The translations under genes were made by a program, and so were the position numbers. Under the pieces are notes generated by a model. That model was given only the letters and a program-made list of their open reading frames with translations, was not told where the DNA came from and did not search any database. This document shows, one piece after another, positions 34,176 through 43,541 of a stretch of DNA of 64,000 bases. Source of the DNA: CANNDT01 sp945876205. Lineage in GTDB: Bacteria > Acidobacteriota > Vicinamibacteria > Vicinamibacterales > UBA2999. Each line of letters opens with the position of its first letter. The first letter of the stretch is position 1. The DNA lies in contig CANNDT010000002.1 in NCBI GenBank assembly GCA_947503365.1, positions 51,366 through 115,365 of the forward strand. The letters are read 5' to 3'.

Positions 34176-36947
34176 ATGCGGGCGAGGTGGGTGGGGATCC
34201 TTGCCCTCATTCCCCTTCTGGGCCTTGGACTCGCCTATCTCCTCACCGCAGCAGTTGCTCCAAGAATCGCGGTGCGGTGGGATGACGACCTGACCGTGCA
34301 GCGTCAGGCGGAACTGGAAAGCACGTATCTCCTTGTCGATGGCGTCGCTCCAAGTCCCAGCCTTCCGCGATCGCTTACATACACCCTGCTCGACACGGGC
34401 TCACAGAACATCGAAGCACTCGTCAACGATCCGGACGTCGCGGATACCCATTTCATTGATCGGGAGCGATACATCGTCACATCCGATGCCGAGCGGAGCG
34501 GTCGTGGGACCTGGGCCGCGTACCGCGTGTCGTGGTTGCGCCCAGCGATTGTCCGGTGGACCCTCATTCTTGCACTGGCGGTCACCGCCGTGTTCGGTCT
34601 CCGGCTGCACATCGTGGCGTGGGCCCGTTTGCTGGTTGGCATCGCCATAGCCGTTCTCGCGGCCGCCGTGAGGCTGGGAGGCCGGTTGCGCGCCGCGGCG
34701 GATGCTGCTCGGTCTGCGGTGGTTCGTCGGATTCCAGCGCGGCTGCGCGAGGTGCCTCTCATTCGCGGCGCCCTTTCGCCGGCCCGCACCGGCGATCACG
34801 ACTGGTTCGACGCGTTCTTTGCGCGACCGTTGGCCACCACTCTCCAGCCGCACTACCTCAGCTGCGCCGCGAAGCTGATCGTGGCGTCGGCGGTGGTCGT
34901 CGCCATTGGTGTGCCTATTCTTGCCACGTGGAAGGCTCTCCTGCTGGGAGCGATCCTGCTCGGCCTGGTGTTCGGGGTGTGGAGACCACGGGTATGGCGC
35001 CTCGCGGCCGCTGTCTCCATTGCGCTCGCAGCCGTCGGCATCAAGAGCACCCTGCCTCGCGCAGACATCGCCGAGGCTCACAATGCGTTCATGGTGATCG
35101 GCGGTGGCGAGCCCCTGCAACGAGGTCTCCCGTCAGAGGTGTTCCAGAGCTGGAAGGCGCAGTTCGATGCGCTGTATTCGGCGGATCCATTACAAGACGC
35201 GAAGCCCGCCCAGTGGCGGCATACTCCGGACCAGAACGTGCCGACGGCGCTCTTTACGCAGTCGGCTGATGCGATCTGGAGAAAACCTAAATTCAGCCGC
35301 CAAGTCGACACGATCGGTTTCCGTACGATCGGCGAGTTCCGCGGCGGCTTCGCGAACGAGAGTGAACTGCAGGGCGTCCAACACACGATCCGGTACAACT
35401 TCTGGACTGGTCCGCTGGAGCGGAAGGACATGCCCTTCTACGTCATGTACGAGCTGACACCGGCGAGTGTCGGCAGCCGCCTGCTGTGGAAGGGGCAAGC
35501 GTTCTGGCAACGCGCGAACGGGACCCCTAGAGAGATCGTGCATACGCAGCCAGTGGCACGGACCATTGTGCGAGAAGACGTGGGCGCACGTGTGTATGCC
35601 GCGTTCTTTCCAGCACGCGATCGCGAGCGTCTGTTTGCCATGGAGCCGTCACTGGGACTTCGGGCGGGCGCCTGGGGCGACACCGCGGTGACGCTCCTCG
35701 CGGGTATCGGGGCGTTGATTCTCACCATGCGCCTGCGTTGGGATGCGTACACCCGGGCGCTGGCTATTGTCACGGCGGCATATGTCGTCCTGGTGACTCA
35801 CAGTGACTTTCGGGTGGATCACCTCGGCGGCGAGTACTCTCCCCATGCCGGCGGCGACGATGGGTTGGCATTCGAGGGATGGGGCCGGATGATGGCGATG
35901 CTCATGGCCCAGGGCCACGTTGGAGAGGCGCTGCGCGGAGCGGAATCGGTGTATTGGTTCACGCCTGGAATGCGATATTTCCGGATGGTTGAGAAGCTGA
36001 TGTTCGGCGATACGGATCACCTGCATACGCTGGTCGTCGTTCTTGTCCCGCTCGTGCTCTTCTATCTTCTGCGGTACTTTCTGCGCCCTGCTGCGGCCTG
36101 GGTGGTGACGACAGCGTTCTGTCTGGTGCCTCTCGGAAGCCTCTCCTTTCGTGAGTACCTCAGCTGGGCGAAGGCGGGGTACGGGGAAACGGTCGGCGGC
36201 GGACTATTTCTGCTGGGCCTGGCCTTAATGCTCCGGGTGCAGCCGCGCGGCGACGGACACCCGCAAAACTTCGCGATGGTATGGACGGCCGGCGCCGCGC
36301 TGGCGGCATCCATGTTTATCAGGCCGAATTTTGCTATCGCCGTCGTGTGGCTTGGGGCGGTGTACGCATGGTGCTGCTTCAGGGCCCGGGACGCGCCGAG
36401 CGTTGCGGTATTTGCGTTCGGGCTCGGTCTCGCGCTGTGGATGCCGTTTCACAACTGGTACTACGGCGGTGAGCTGTACTTCATATCGAGATCGGGCGCG
36501 ACTGTTGCGCTGGTACTGGGCCCCGGCGACTATGCGTCGGCGCTTCGCGATGCGATCAGCGGCCGCCTCGACACTCACGAGGTCGCGCTGACGTTCGCGC
36601 AGCTTAGAGGATGGCTGTGGACGGATGCGCAACGACCGTGGGAGTGGGTCGCGCACGGCGTCAGGCTTCTGGCCCTCGCTGTCACATCCCGCGTCGCGTT
36701 CCGGGCCATGCTCGCGCGGTCCTCTGAGCAGTACATGGCTCTCGGCGTTGTGGCTGTCGCCGCCCTGCTCGCGCATGTGCCGATGCTGTTCGTACACGCC
36801 ACCCTCAATCGGTACGCCATGCTCGGGTGGGATCTGGCGATCGTGGTGCTGGTCTGTGCGTATCCTCTCGAATCGGCTCTGGGGGCGAATCGCCATCGCA
36901 CACTCGTCCCCGATCACTATGAAATCGCCGCAGATTCTCGAACGTAA
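34176..36947 (+). CDS. Large multi-pass membrane protein with extra N-terminal domain (paralog B)
   Basis: About 923 residues from ATG 34176 (TTG 34140 is an alternative). Residues 1-240 are extra relative to paralog A: a first membrane helix (ILALIPLLGLGLAYLL), about 100 probably external residues, then further helices. From residue about 245 it parallels paralog A motif by motif: TLPRADIAEAHNAF, QSWKAQFDALY, MPFYVMYELTPASVGS, GGDDGLAFEGWGRM, VYWFTPGMRYFRMVEK, FIRPNFAIAV and AHVPMLFV. The tandem pair is a clear duplication with one copy enlarged. Putative GT-C or polymerase-like role; the C-terminus overlaps the Nudix gene by 29 nt. Confidence 0.72.
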   Translation: MRARWVGILALIPLLGLGLAYLLTAAVAPRIAVRWDDDLTVQRQAELESTYLLVDGVAPSPSLPRSLTYTLLDTGSQNIEALVNDPDVADTHFIDRERYIVTSDAERSGRGTWAAYRVSWLRPAIVRWTLILALAVTAVFGLRLHIVAWARLLVGIAIAVLAAAVRLGGRLRAAADAARSAVVRRIPARLREVPLIRGALSPARTGDHDWFDAFFARPLATTLQPHYLSCAAKLIVASAVVVAIGVPILATWKALLLGAILLGLVFGVWRPRVWRLAAAVSIALAAVGIKSTLPRADIAEAHNAFMVIGGGEPLQRGLPSEVFQSWKAQFDALYSADPLQDAKPAQWRHTPDQNVPTALFTQSADAIWRKPKFSRQVDTIGFRTIGEFRGGFANESELQGVQHTIRYNFWTGPLERKDMPFYVMYELTPASVGSRLLWKGQAFWQRANGTPREIVHTQPVARTIVREDVGARVYAAFFPARDRERLFAMEPSLGLRAGAWGDTAVTLLAGIGALILTMRLRWDAYTRALAIVTAAYVVLVTHSDFRVDHLGGEYSPHAGGDDGLAFEGWGRMMAMLMAQGHVGEALRGAESVYWFTPGMRYFRMVEKLMFGDTDHLHTLVVVLVPLVLFYLLRYFLRPAAAWVVTTAFCLVPLGSLSFREYLSWAKAGYGETVGGGLFLLGLALMLRVQPRGDGHPQNFAMVWTAGAALAASMFIRPNFAIAVVWLGAVYAWCCFRARDAPSVAVFAFGLGLALWMPFHNWYYGGELYFISRSGATVALVLGPGDYASALRDAISGRLDTHEVALTFAQLRGWLWTDAQRPWEWVAHGVRLLALAVTSRVAFRAMLARSSEQYMALGVVAVAALLAHVPMLFVHATLNRYAMLGWDLAIVVLVCAYPLESALGANRHRTLVPDHYEIAADSRT
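35141..35170 (+). repeat. 30-nt exact repeat, copy 2 (paralog B)
   Basis: Partner of 32404-32433, in the same codon phase of the second paralog. The distance between copies is about 2.7 kb, the size of the duplicated unit. Confidence 0.8.
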
Positions 36948-37464
36948 GACCACGATCGTGTCGCCCTGGGTCACGCTTCTCGAGAAGACCGTTTCACTCG
37001 AGGAAGGATCCCATCCCGAGGTGTACCACAGCGTCACCGGCCGCCCGTATGTGGCCGTCGTTGCCGTGACCGGTGGCGGAACGGTGGTCATCGTGCGACA
37101 GTACCGGCCCGCGGTCGAACGGTACACGTGGGAGTTTCCGGCCGGTACCGTCGATGACGGTGAAACCGCCGCGGCGGCGGCGGCACGCGAGCTTCTCGAG
37201 GAGACGGGGTTGGTCGCAGACGAACTGTGCCAGATAGGCGATTACGACCCCGATACCGGCAGGCTCAGTCTCGGCTCGACCGGATACGTCGCTCGTTGCA
37301 CTCCCTGCGTACCTCCTCGCGCGCCTGAACAGGGTATCGAGATGCGATACGTCACCGTGGATCAGTTATTCGACATGGTTCGGACCGGTGAGTTCCGGCA
37401 TCAGCTCCACGTCGCGCTCATCGGATCGGCATTGCTTCATGGACATCTCGCGCTGGATCGTTAG
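36919..37464 (+). CDS. Nudix hydrolase (ADP-ribose/sugar-nucleotide pyrophosphatase type)
   Basis: 181 residues. The Nudix box spans about residues 76-98, beginning GTVDDGETAAAA and continuing ARELLEETGL, with all the metal-binding glutamates (REXXEE). The upstream VVIVRQYRPAVERYTWEFPAG is typical of the ADP-ribose pyrophosphatase subgroup. The start ATG 36919 lies inside the end of paralog B, overlapping by 29 nt. In a sugar-nucleotide locus it may clear NDP-sugars or ADP-ribose. It is followed by a 56-bp gap in which I see no convincing signal. Confidence 0.87.
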   Translation: MKSPQILERKTTIVSPWVTLLEKTVSLEEGSHPEVYHSVTGRPYVAVVAVTGGGTVVIVRQYRPAVERYTWEFPAGTVDDGETAAAAAARELLEETGLVADELCQIGDYDPDTGRLSLGSTGYVARCTPCVPPRAPEQGIEMRYVTVDQLFDMVRTGEFRHQLHVALIGSALLHGHLALDR

Positions 37465-37520
37465 ACAGGTGCGTTGGTCCGAACTCGTACACACATTCCC
37501 CCAATAGACAGCCCGAGATC

Positions 37521-38729
37521 ATGAAACAGCAGCAGTTTGATGTCGTCGTCGTGGGAGGTGCCGGCCACGTCGGTGCGCCGCTTTCAATCGTGCTGGCGTC
37601 GCGAGGTGTCCGCACCCTGATTCACGACATCAACGAGGAGTCACTTCGGATTCTGCAGTCGGGGCGTGTCCCGTTCATCGAGGACGGTGCAGAAGCGCTC
37701 CTGCGCGATGCGCTCAGCCGGGACCTGCTTGGATTCTCTTCGTCTCCGTCGTGCGTAGCTGGCGTTCCAGTGGTCATCCTGACCATCGGCACGCCGATCG
37801 ACGAGTTCCAGAACCCGAGTGTGAGCCTGCTGACGCAGTGCGTCGACTCCTTGCTGCCGTACTTGACCGACGATCAGCTCGTCGTGCTGAGGTCGACTGT
37901 TGCTCCCGGTGTGACCGAGTACCTGGCAACGTATCTCCAGGAGAAAGGGAAGCAGCCCCTGATCGCGTTCTGTCCCGAACGGGTGGTGCAGGGCAAGGGG
38001 GTCGAGGAGATACGGACGCTGCCTCAGCTCGTGAGCGGCACGACGCGCGCGGCATACGAGCGCGCCGCGCAGCTGTTCGCGAAGATCGCGCCGGAGGTGG
38101 TGGAGCTGAGCACGAAAGAAGCGGAATACGCGAAGTTAATCAGTAACGCCTACCGGTATATCCAGTTCGCCGCGACGAACCAGTTCTACATGATGGTGGA
38201 GGCTGACGGGGTGGACTACAACAGCCTCCTCGCAAAGATGAAGCACAAGTACGATCGCATGGCGAGTTTCCCCGGCGCCGGCTTTGCCGCGGGGCCATGC
38301 CTCATGAAGGACACCATGCAGCTCGCGTCGTTCAGGAAGCAGGACTTCATGCTCGGCCAGGTGGCGATGACCATCAACGAAGGGTTACCCGATTTCATGG
38401 TGTCCAGGCTGATGCGCCGGACGGCCATCCAGGGAAGGACCGCCGGGATTCTCGGCATGGCGTTCAAGGCGGAGAGCGACGATATCCGCGATTCACTGTC
38501 GTACAAGCTGAAGAAGATTCTGGAGTTCCGCGGCGCGCGTGTCTGCTGTTCCGACGAGTTCGTTCGCGACGAAACATTCGTGAGCCCGGACGAGCTCCTC
38601 GCGAAGAGCGATATCGTGCTTGTCGGCGTTCCGCATGCCGCCTACCGGGCGATCAAGCCGGCCCCTCATCACATCGTCGTGGACGTCTGGGGAGTCCTCG
38701 CTTCCACCGCGCCACAAACGACCGCGTGA
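37521..38729 (+). CDS. UDP-sugar 6-dehydrogenase family (UDP-glucose/ManNAc dehydrogenase)
   Basis: 402 residues with the three-domain layout of the family. VVVVGGAGHVGAPLSIVLA near residues 9-27 binds NAD, and ILTIGTPID near 90 and STVAPGVTEY follow. The catalytic cysteine is C260 in FAAGPCLMKDT, and LGMAFKAESDDIRDSLSYKL is the C-terminal UDP-binding domain signature. The enzyme oxidises C6 of a UDP-hexose to the uronic acid in two NAD-dependent steps. The paired oxidoreductase downstream recalls WbpA/WbpB for 3-amino-uronic acids, but no WbpE-like transaminase adjoins it. Confidence 0.88.
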   Translation: MKQQQFDVVVVGGAGHVGAPLSIVLASRGVRTLIHDINEESLRILQSGRVPFIEDGAEALLRDALSRDLLGFSSSPSCVAGVPVVILTIGTPIDEFQNPSVSLLTQCVDSLLPYLTDDQLVVLRSTVAPGVTEYLATYLQEKGKQPLIAFCPERVVQGKGVEEIRTLPQLVSGTTRAAYERAAQLFAKIAPEVVELSTKEAEYAKLISNAYRYIQFAATNQFYMMVEADGVDYNSLLAKMKHKYDRMASFPGAGFAAGPCLMKDTMQLASFRKQDFMLGQVAMTINEGLPDFMVSRLMRRTAIQGRTAGILGMAFKAESDDIRDSLSYKLKKILEFRGARVCCSDEFVRDETFVSPDELLAKSDIVLVGVPHAAYRAIKPAPHHIVVDVWGVLASTAPQTTA

Positions 38730-39739
38730 CGCAAGCCCGCCCGATTCGAGTTGGCGTCATCGGGCTCCATTTCGGGGCACAGGTGCACGTGCCGGCATTC
38801 CGCCGCGACGCGCGCTGTATCGTCGCCGCGCTTGCCGGTCGGACACCTGACCGTACGGCTGCCGTGGCCGCGGAGATTGGAGTGCCCGGCGCCTATGGCG
38901 ACTGGCGGGCACTGTTATCCGAGGGCGCCGTCGATGCGGTCAGCATCGCGGTGCCCCCGTCCGAGCAGCCGGCGGTTATCATCGAGGCTGCCCGCCGTGG
39001 CATCCACGTGTTCTGCGAGAAACCGCTCGCCTCGACTGTCGATTCCGCCGCCGAGGCCGTCGCCGCCATTCGAACGTCTGGTGTCGTCCACGCCATCGAC
39101 TTCATTTTTCCGGAAATTCCGGCATGGCGCCGGGCGCAGGAGCTGCTACGCGCCGGAGCGATTGGCGCGGTTCGGCATTTCTCGTACGTGTGGCGCATCG
39201 CCACGCGGTCGTCGCGCGTCGCCGATTCCTGGAAGAGCCGCAGCGAAGAAGGCGGCGGTGTCGTATTGAATCTCGTGTCGCACGTCGTGTTCAACATCGA
39301 ATGGCTCCTGGGGACGATGGCGTCGGTCGACGTGACGCGTCCCCGCAATGGCCGCTCTGCCGCGTCGTTCTTCGACTGCGTGATGTACCTGGAAAACGGG
39401 ATCCATGGTTCTGTGTCGGTGGCCACCGATGCGTATCTCGGCGAAGGTCACCGCGTGACGGTGTTCGGGGACTCCGGCACGATCGTCTTGTCGAATCAGA
39501 CGACGGACTATGCGAGCGGCTTCGAAGTGAGCGTCGGGACGCGGGCCAACCGCCACCTTGACGTGGTGCACCGGGATGCTGGTTCCCCTGGCGTCGATGG
39601 CCGGATTGCGCCGGTCGGTTCCATTGCCGCCCGGTTTCTCGACGCCATCGGCGGCTCCGGTGAGGCCGCGCCTGGGCTCCAGGACGGGCTGCGCGTTCAG
39701 CGGTGGCTGCAGCATATGAACGATGCCATTGGCCACTGA
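38726..39739 (+). CDS. Gfo/Idh/MocA family oxidoreductase
   Basis: 337 residues from GTG 38726, overlapping the dehydrogenase stop by 4 nt. The cofactor motif is RVGVIGLHFGAQVHVPAF, the family lysine lies in HVFCEKPLAS, and GGGVVLNLVSHVVFNIEWLLG is the catalytic-helix segment (with S instead of the usual D before HxxD). It probably oxidises or reduces a sugar made by the preceding enzyme, as WbpB does after WbpA. The product overlaps the next GT2 by 17 nt. Confidence 0.84.
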   Translation: MTQARPIRVGVIGLHFGAQVHVPAFRRDARCIVAALAGRTPDRTAAVAAEIGVPGAYGDWRALLSEGAVDAVSIAVPPSEQPAVIIEAARRGIHVFCEKPLASTVDSAAEAVAAIRTSGVVHAIDFIFPEIPAWRRAQELLRAGAIGAVRHFSYVWRIATRSSRVADSWKSRSEEGGGVVLNLVSHVVFNIEWLLGTMASVDVTRPRNGRSAASFFDCVMYLENGIHGSVSVATDAYLGEGHRVTVFGDSGTIVLSNQTTDYASGFEVSVGTRANRHLDVVHRDAGSPGVDGRIAPVGSIAARFLDAIGGSGEAAPGLQDGLRVQRWLQHMNDAIGH

Positions 39740-40493
39740 GTTCGACGTCGACATCGTCATCCCCGTCTACAACGAGGGTGTGAACATCCTCGGTACGCTC
39801 GAATCCCTGAAGCGCGAGCTGCAGTTCCGGGGGCGCGTTCTCATCTGTTACGACCATGACGATGACGACACTCTGACGGCGCTCGCCAGGTACAGCCCCG
39901 CTCCCCTGGTGCTGACGACCGTTCGCAACCGGCGGCGCGGCGTGATCGGCGCGGTGTTGACCGGGTTCGAGGAGACCACGGCGCCTTGCGTGATCGTCAT
40001 GCCCGCCGACGACGACTACAATGCCCCCTGGTTGAACGAGATGATCCGTCAGCATCGTCTGGGATACGACATCGTGGCGGCATCGCGCTTCATGCCGGGC
40101 GGTCGCATGGTGGGAGGGCCCCCGCTGAAAGTCACGCTCGTGCGGCTGGCCGCCTGGTTCATGCACCATGTTGCGCGGGTGCCGACGCACGACGCGAGCA
40201 ACGGCTTCCGGCTGTTCAGCAGGCGGGTGATCGAGCGGATCCCGATCGAGTCGGACCGGGGCTTCGCGTACAGCATCGAATATCTCGTCAAGGCGCACAG
40301 GCTCGGGTGGCCTATTGTGGAGGTTCCCGTCCACTGGTACGAACGCAAGGCAGGCCAGAGCCGGTTTCGAATCTTCGGCTGGATGGCCGTCTATATGAAG
40401 TGGCTGCTCTTTGCGCTCGGGACGACGTACGCGGGCCGTGGTCCCGCGTCGGTGAAATTGAAGGTTACCGAGGTCGCGTGTGAACCTCGATAA
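39723..40493 (+). CDS. GT2-family glycosyltransferase (dolichol-P-mannose synthase-like)
   Basis: 256 residues. DVDIVIPVYNEGVNI near residue 8 and VIVMPADDDYNAPW near 91 (DxD-like metal site) define a GT-A enzyme. The later RVPTHDASNGFRLFSRRVIERI and VEVPVHWYERKAGQSRF match DPM1-like and GtrB-like polyprenyl-phosphate sugar synthases. The C-terminus has one amphipathic or hydrophobic stretch but no clear pair of membrane helices. It may supply a polyprenyl-P sugar to the GT-C-like proteins at 32-37 kb. Start ATG 39723. Confidence 0.86.
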   Translation: MPLATEFDVDIVIPVYNEGVNILGTLESLKRELQFRGRVLICYDHDDDDTLTALARYSPAPLVLTTVRNRRRGVIGAVLTGFEETTAPCVIVMPADDDYNAPWLNEMIRQHRLGYDIVAASRFMPGGRMVGGPPLKVTLVRLAAWFMHHVARVPTHDASNGFRLFSRRVIERIPIESDRGFAYSIEYLVKAHRLGWPIVEVPVHWYERKAGQSRFRIFGWMAVYMKWLLFALGTTYAGRGPASVKLKVTEVACEPR

Positions 40494-41238
40494 GGAACGC
40501 GAGTTCTTCGACGCGTTCGAAGCGGATCACGGCGACTATGATGTACTCGCGGAGGGGGCGTACCAGCGTATCCTGCGTGTCTTCGTCGCCGGGCTCGGCG
40601 CCGGTGCGGTGAAGACGGGTGTCGATCTCGGATGCGGCACGGGGGCGTTCACGAGAAGGGTGCGAGCGTTGGGTTTCGACGTCACCGGGGTGGATATCTC
40701 ACCGCGGAGTATCGAACGCGCGAAGACGCAGGTTGGCGGCTGTTTCGTGGTCGGCGATATCACGAACTGTTCGTTGCCGTCGGCCTCCTATGATTGCGCG
40801 ATCATGTCAGGCGTTCTCCATCACATGTCGTCCAAAGAGGTGCGGGTGAGAAGTTTGCGCGAGGCGAATCGGCTGTTGAAGCCGGGCGGTGTGTTCTTCT
40901 CCTACGATCCGAATGGCCATAGCCCCAGCATGTGGCTGTATCGCCATCCCGCGTCTCCTTTCTACTCCGCTGAAGGCAAGACTGAGAACGAAGTGCTGCT
41001 CACGCGCAGGCAGCTCCAGTCGGAGCTCGATGAGGCTGGCTTCTCGCGCATCAACGTTCGAGGGCTCAGCGGGATTGCCTATCGGCATGTCGCCGGGTCC
41101 TTCGCTCGCCGGCTTCTCCCACTGTACAACTGGTCGTACGAACCGTTGATTCGCTGGGGTGGGCTGGAGCGTTATCTGGGTACCTTCCTCGTGGCGACTG
41201 CGACCAAGAGCAGCGTGGCTGCCGCGGTGTCGAGATGA
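40480..41238 (+). CDS. Class I SAM methyltransferase
   Basis: 252 residues, GTG start overlapping the GT2 gene by 14 nt. Motif I is GVDLGCGTGAFTRRV near residue 47, followed by FDVTGVDISPRSIERA and SYDCAIMSGVLHHM. These are the Methyltransf_11 pattern seen in sugar and lipid methyltransferases. A hydrophobic C-terminal area (LLPLYNWSYEPLI) may bind a lipid-linked acceptor. Overlaps the following epimerase by 4 nt. Substrate unknown. Confidence 0.83.
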   Translation: MNLDKEREFFDAFEADHGDYDVLAEGAYQRILRVFVAGLGAGAVKTGVDLGCGTGAFTRRVRALGFDVTGVDISPRSIERAKTQVGGCFVVGDITNCSLPSASYDCAIMSGVLHHMSSKEVRVRSLREANRLLKPGGVFFSYDPNGHSPSMWLYRHPASPFYSAEGKTENEVLLTRRQLQSELDEAGFSRINVRGLSGIAYRHVAGSFARRLLPLYNWSYEPLIRWGGLERYLGTFLVATATKSSVAAAVSR

Positions 41239-42269
41239 GCGGAACGGGTATCAGGGGAAAGCGGATCCTCGTCACGGGCGGGACCGGGTTCATCGGCAGT
41301 TCGCTGGTGAAAGCGCTCCTCCATGCCGGCGCGCATGTTCGTTCGTTGGACAACGACTCGCGCGGGGCGATTGGCCGGCTGGGCGACGCGGCCGGCTCGA
41401 TCGAGCGCGTCACGGGCGACATCCGCGACGCCGCAGTGGTGCGAAACGCGGTGCGCGGCATCGATTGCGTCTGTCACCTCGCATATATCAACGGAACGGA
41501 ATTTTTCTACACAAGACCCGAGCTCATCCTTGAAGTTGCCACCAAGGGGATGATGAATGTCCTCGATGCGTGCATCGCGGAAGGGGTGCGCGAGCTCGTG
41601 CTCGCCTCGAGCTCCGAGGTCTACCAGAGCCCGGCGGTGATTCCGACCGACGAGAGCGCGGCGCTGACGGTGCCTGACGTCCTGAACCCGCGGTTCTCGT
41701 ACGGTGGCGGGAAGATCGTGTGCGAGCTGCTCGCGGTCAACTACGGACGCAAGTTCTTCGATCGGACGCTGATCGTTCGCCCCCACAACGTCTACGGGCC
41801 TGACATGGGAGGGGAGCACGTCATTCCCCAGTTCGTGCTTCGCCTGAAGGACATCATCGAACGCCAGCCGCATGGCATCATTGAGTTCCCAATCCAGGGA
41901 ACGGGAGAGGAAACGCGTGCCTTCATCTACATCGACGATTTCACCCGGGCGCTGCTTCGCGTGATGGATCAAGGCGAACGTCTCGGCATCTATCACATCG
42001 GCACCGACAGGGAAGTCTCGATGCGGGAGCTGGCGTACCTGGTCGGACGCGCGTGCGGTCGGGATATCGAAGTGGTCCCAGGGGAGCTCCTCGCGGGAAG
42101 CACTCCGAGGCGTTGTCCCGATGTGGGAAAGCTTCGCCGCCTCGGCTTTGACCCGGCTGTCTCCCTCGAAGAAGGCGTGCGCCGCACCGCGGAGTGGTAC
42201 CTGACCACACGTGAGGTCCGGCAGGTCGTTCACGACGGTCCCGGCGTGGCAGGCGGTGCGCCGTCATGA
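41235..42269 (+). CDS. NAD-dependent epimerase/dehydratase (UDP-glucose 4-epimerase-like SDR)
   Basis: 344 residues, ATG overlapping the previous stop. RILVTGGTGFIGSSLVKALL near residue 10 binds NAD. The catalytic pair is Y156GGGK160, with LASSSEVYQ holding the SSS/T region. RPHNVYGPDMGGEHVIPQF near 180 and FIYIDDFTRALLRV are typical of GalE and 4,6-dehydratase relatives. The C-terminus is an arginine-rich family tail. It precedes the Cys-poor C-methyltransferase paralog, so it may supply that enzyme's keto-sugar. Confidence 0.86.
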   Translation: MSGTGIRGKRILVTGGTGFIGSSLVKALLHAGAHVRSLDNDSRGAIGRLGDAAGSIERVTGDIRDAAVVRNAVRGIDCVCHLAYINGTEFFYTRPELILEVATKGMMNVLDACIAEGVRELVLASSSEVYQSPAVIPTDESAALTVPDVLNPRFSYGGGKIVCELLAVNYGRKFFDRTLIVRPHNVYGPDMGGEHVIPQFVLRLKDIIERQPHGIIEFPIQGTGEETRAFIYIDDFTRALLRVMDQGERLGIYHIGTDREVSMRELAYLVGRACGRDIEVVPGELLAGSTPRRCPDVGKLRRLGFDPAVSLEEGVRRTAEWYLTTREVRQVVHDGPGVAGGAPS

Positions 42270-43540
42270 CGTCCACGTTTGCCAATAACAACCCTATCGC
42301 CGCTGGATCAGGTGGGAGCGTACTTGTCGAGCGCTGCCAGGTGAGCGGCTCGAGAGACCTGCGATCGGTGCTGTTTGTAGGGTTTCTACCGCCCGTCAAC
42401 ACGATGGCGCCGATCGGCAACAGGCCCAACGAGCAGCCGGCATACCCGGCCGAACTGCTCTATTGCCCCGAGAGCAAGCTCATGCAGCTCGGGTTGATCG
42501 TCGACCCGGCGGTTCTGTTTCCCCCGCACTACGCCTACACAAGCGGGACGACACGCATCCTTCGCGAGAACTTCGCGGAGCTGTATGACGAGGTGATGCG
42601 TCTGTACCCGATTGCGAAGGATGCGCTGGCTGTCGACGTCGGGTCGAACGACGGGACGCTGCTCTCAAATTTTCACAAGGGCGGTCACCGCGTGTGTGGC
42701 GTGGAGCCGACTGATACCCATAAAATCGGCGTGGAGCGCGGGATCCCGGCCGTTCATGATTTCTTCGGGCCTCGGGCCGCTGCGCAAGTCACCGCGCAGC
42801 ACGGTCGCGCGACGATTGTCACGGCGACCAACGTGTTCGCGCACATCGAAAACGTTCACGAGATTGTCGAATCGATCCTCTCGATGCTCGACGACGACGG
42901 CATCTTCATTTCGGAATCACACTACCTGCTGCCGCTCATCGAGACGCTTCAGTACGACACGATTTACCACGAGCACCTGCGGTACTACTCGCTTCAAAGC
43001 CTGAAATACCTGCTGGAGATGCACGGACTCGAGATCATTCACGCGAAGAGGATCCCGACACACGGGGGGTCGATCCGGGTCTATGCGGCGCGGCGAGGAC
43101 TCAAGCCAGTGCAGCCCTCGGTGGCAGTACTTCTCGCCGTCGAGGATCGCGAACTCACATGGGATCGCTTCATGGATTTCCGGAGCCGCGTTTCGCAGAG
43201 CAAGCTCGACTTGATGGCGATGCTCAAGGAGGCGCGCAGCAACGGCCGGAAGGTGTACGGCGTCGGGGCGCCCTCACGGGCGAGCACCCTCGTCAACTAC
43301 GTCGGTCTCGATGATTCGATCATCGACTGTGTTCTCGAGATCGAGGGGTCGTACAAGATCGGCAAGATGATGCCGGGCACGCTGATTCCCGTCGTGGAAG
43401 AGTCAAAACTGTTCAGCGACCAGCCGGAGTACGCGCTGCTATTCTCCTGGCACATCGCCGACGAGCTCGTGCCGAAGCTGCGGGCCCGTGGTTATCGCGG
43501 CAAGTTCATCGTGCCGTTGCCGACGCCCGTCATCGTGTGA
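42266..43540 (+). CDS. C-methyltransferase-family protein with altered zinc site
   Basis: 424 residues, the same architecture as the protein at 21,459. Motif I is AVDVGSNDGTLLSNF near residue 128, followed by YHEHLRYYSLQS. The C-terminal domain begins VYGVGAPSRASTLVNY. Where the zinc-binding CxxC pairs should be, the sequence has C24-Q-V-S27 and C67-P-E-S70: one Cys of each pair is replaced by Ser in the same position. The site may bind zinc poorly or hold another structure. It follows an epimerase with a 4-nt overlap. Otherwise expected to methylate an NDP-keto-sugar at carbon. Confidence 0.83.
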   Translation: MTSTFANNNPIAAGSGGSVLVERCQVSGSRDLRSVLFVGFLPPVNTMAPIGNRPNEQPAYPAELLYCPESKLMQLGLIVDPAVLFPPHYAYTSGTTRILRENFAELYDEVMRLYPIAKDALAVDVGSNDGTLLSNFHKGGHRVCGVEPTDTHKIGVERGIPAVHDFFGPRAAAQVTAQHGRATIVTATNVFAHIENVHEIVESILSMLDDDGIFISESHYLLPLIETLQYDTIYHEHLRYYSLQSLKYLLEMHGLEIIHAKRIPTHGGSIRVYAARRGLKPVQPSVAVLLAVEDRELTWDRFMDFRSRVSQSKLDLMAMLKEARSNGRKVYGVGAPSRASTLVNYVGLDDSIIDCVLEIEGSYKIGKMMPGTLIPVVEESKLFSDQPEYALLFSWHIADELVPKLRARGYRGKFIVPLPTPVIV

Positions 43541-43541
43541 C

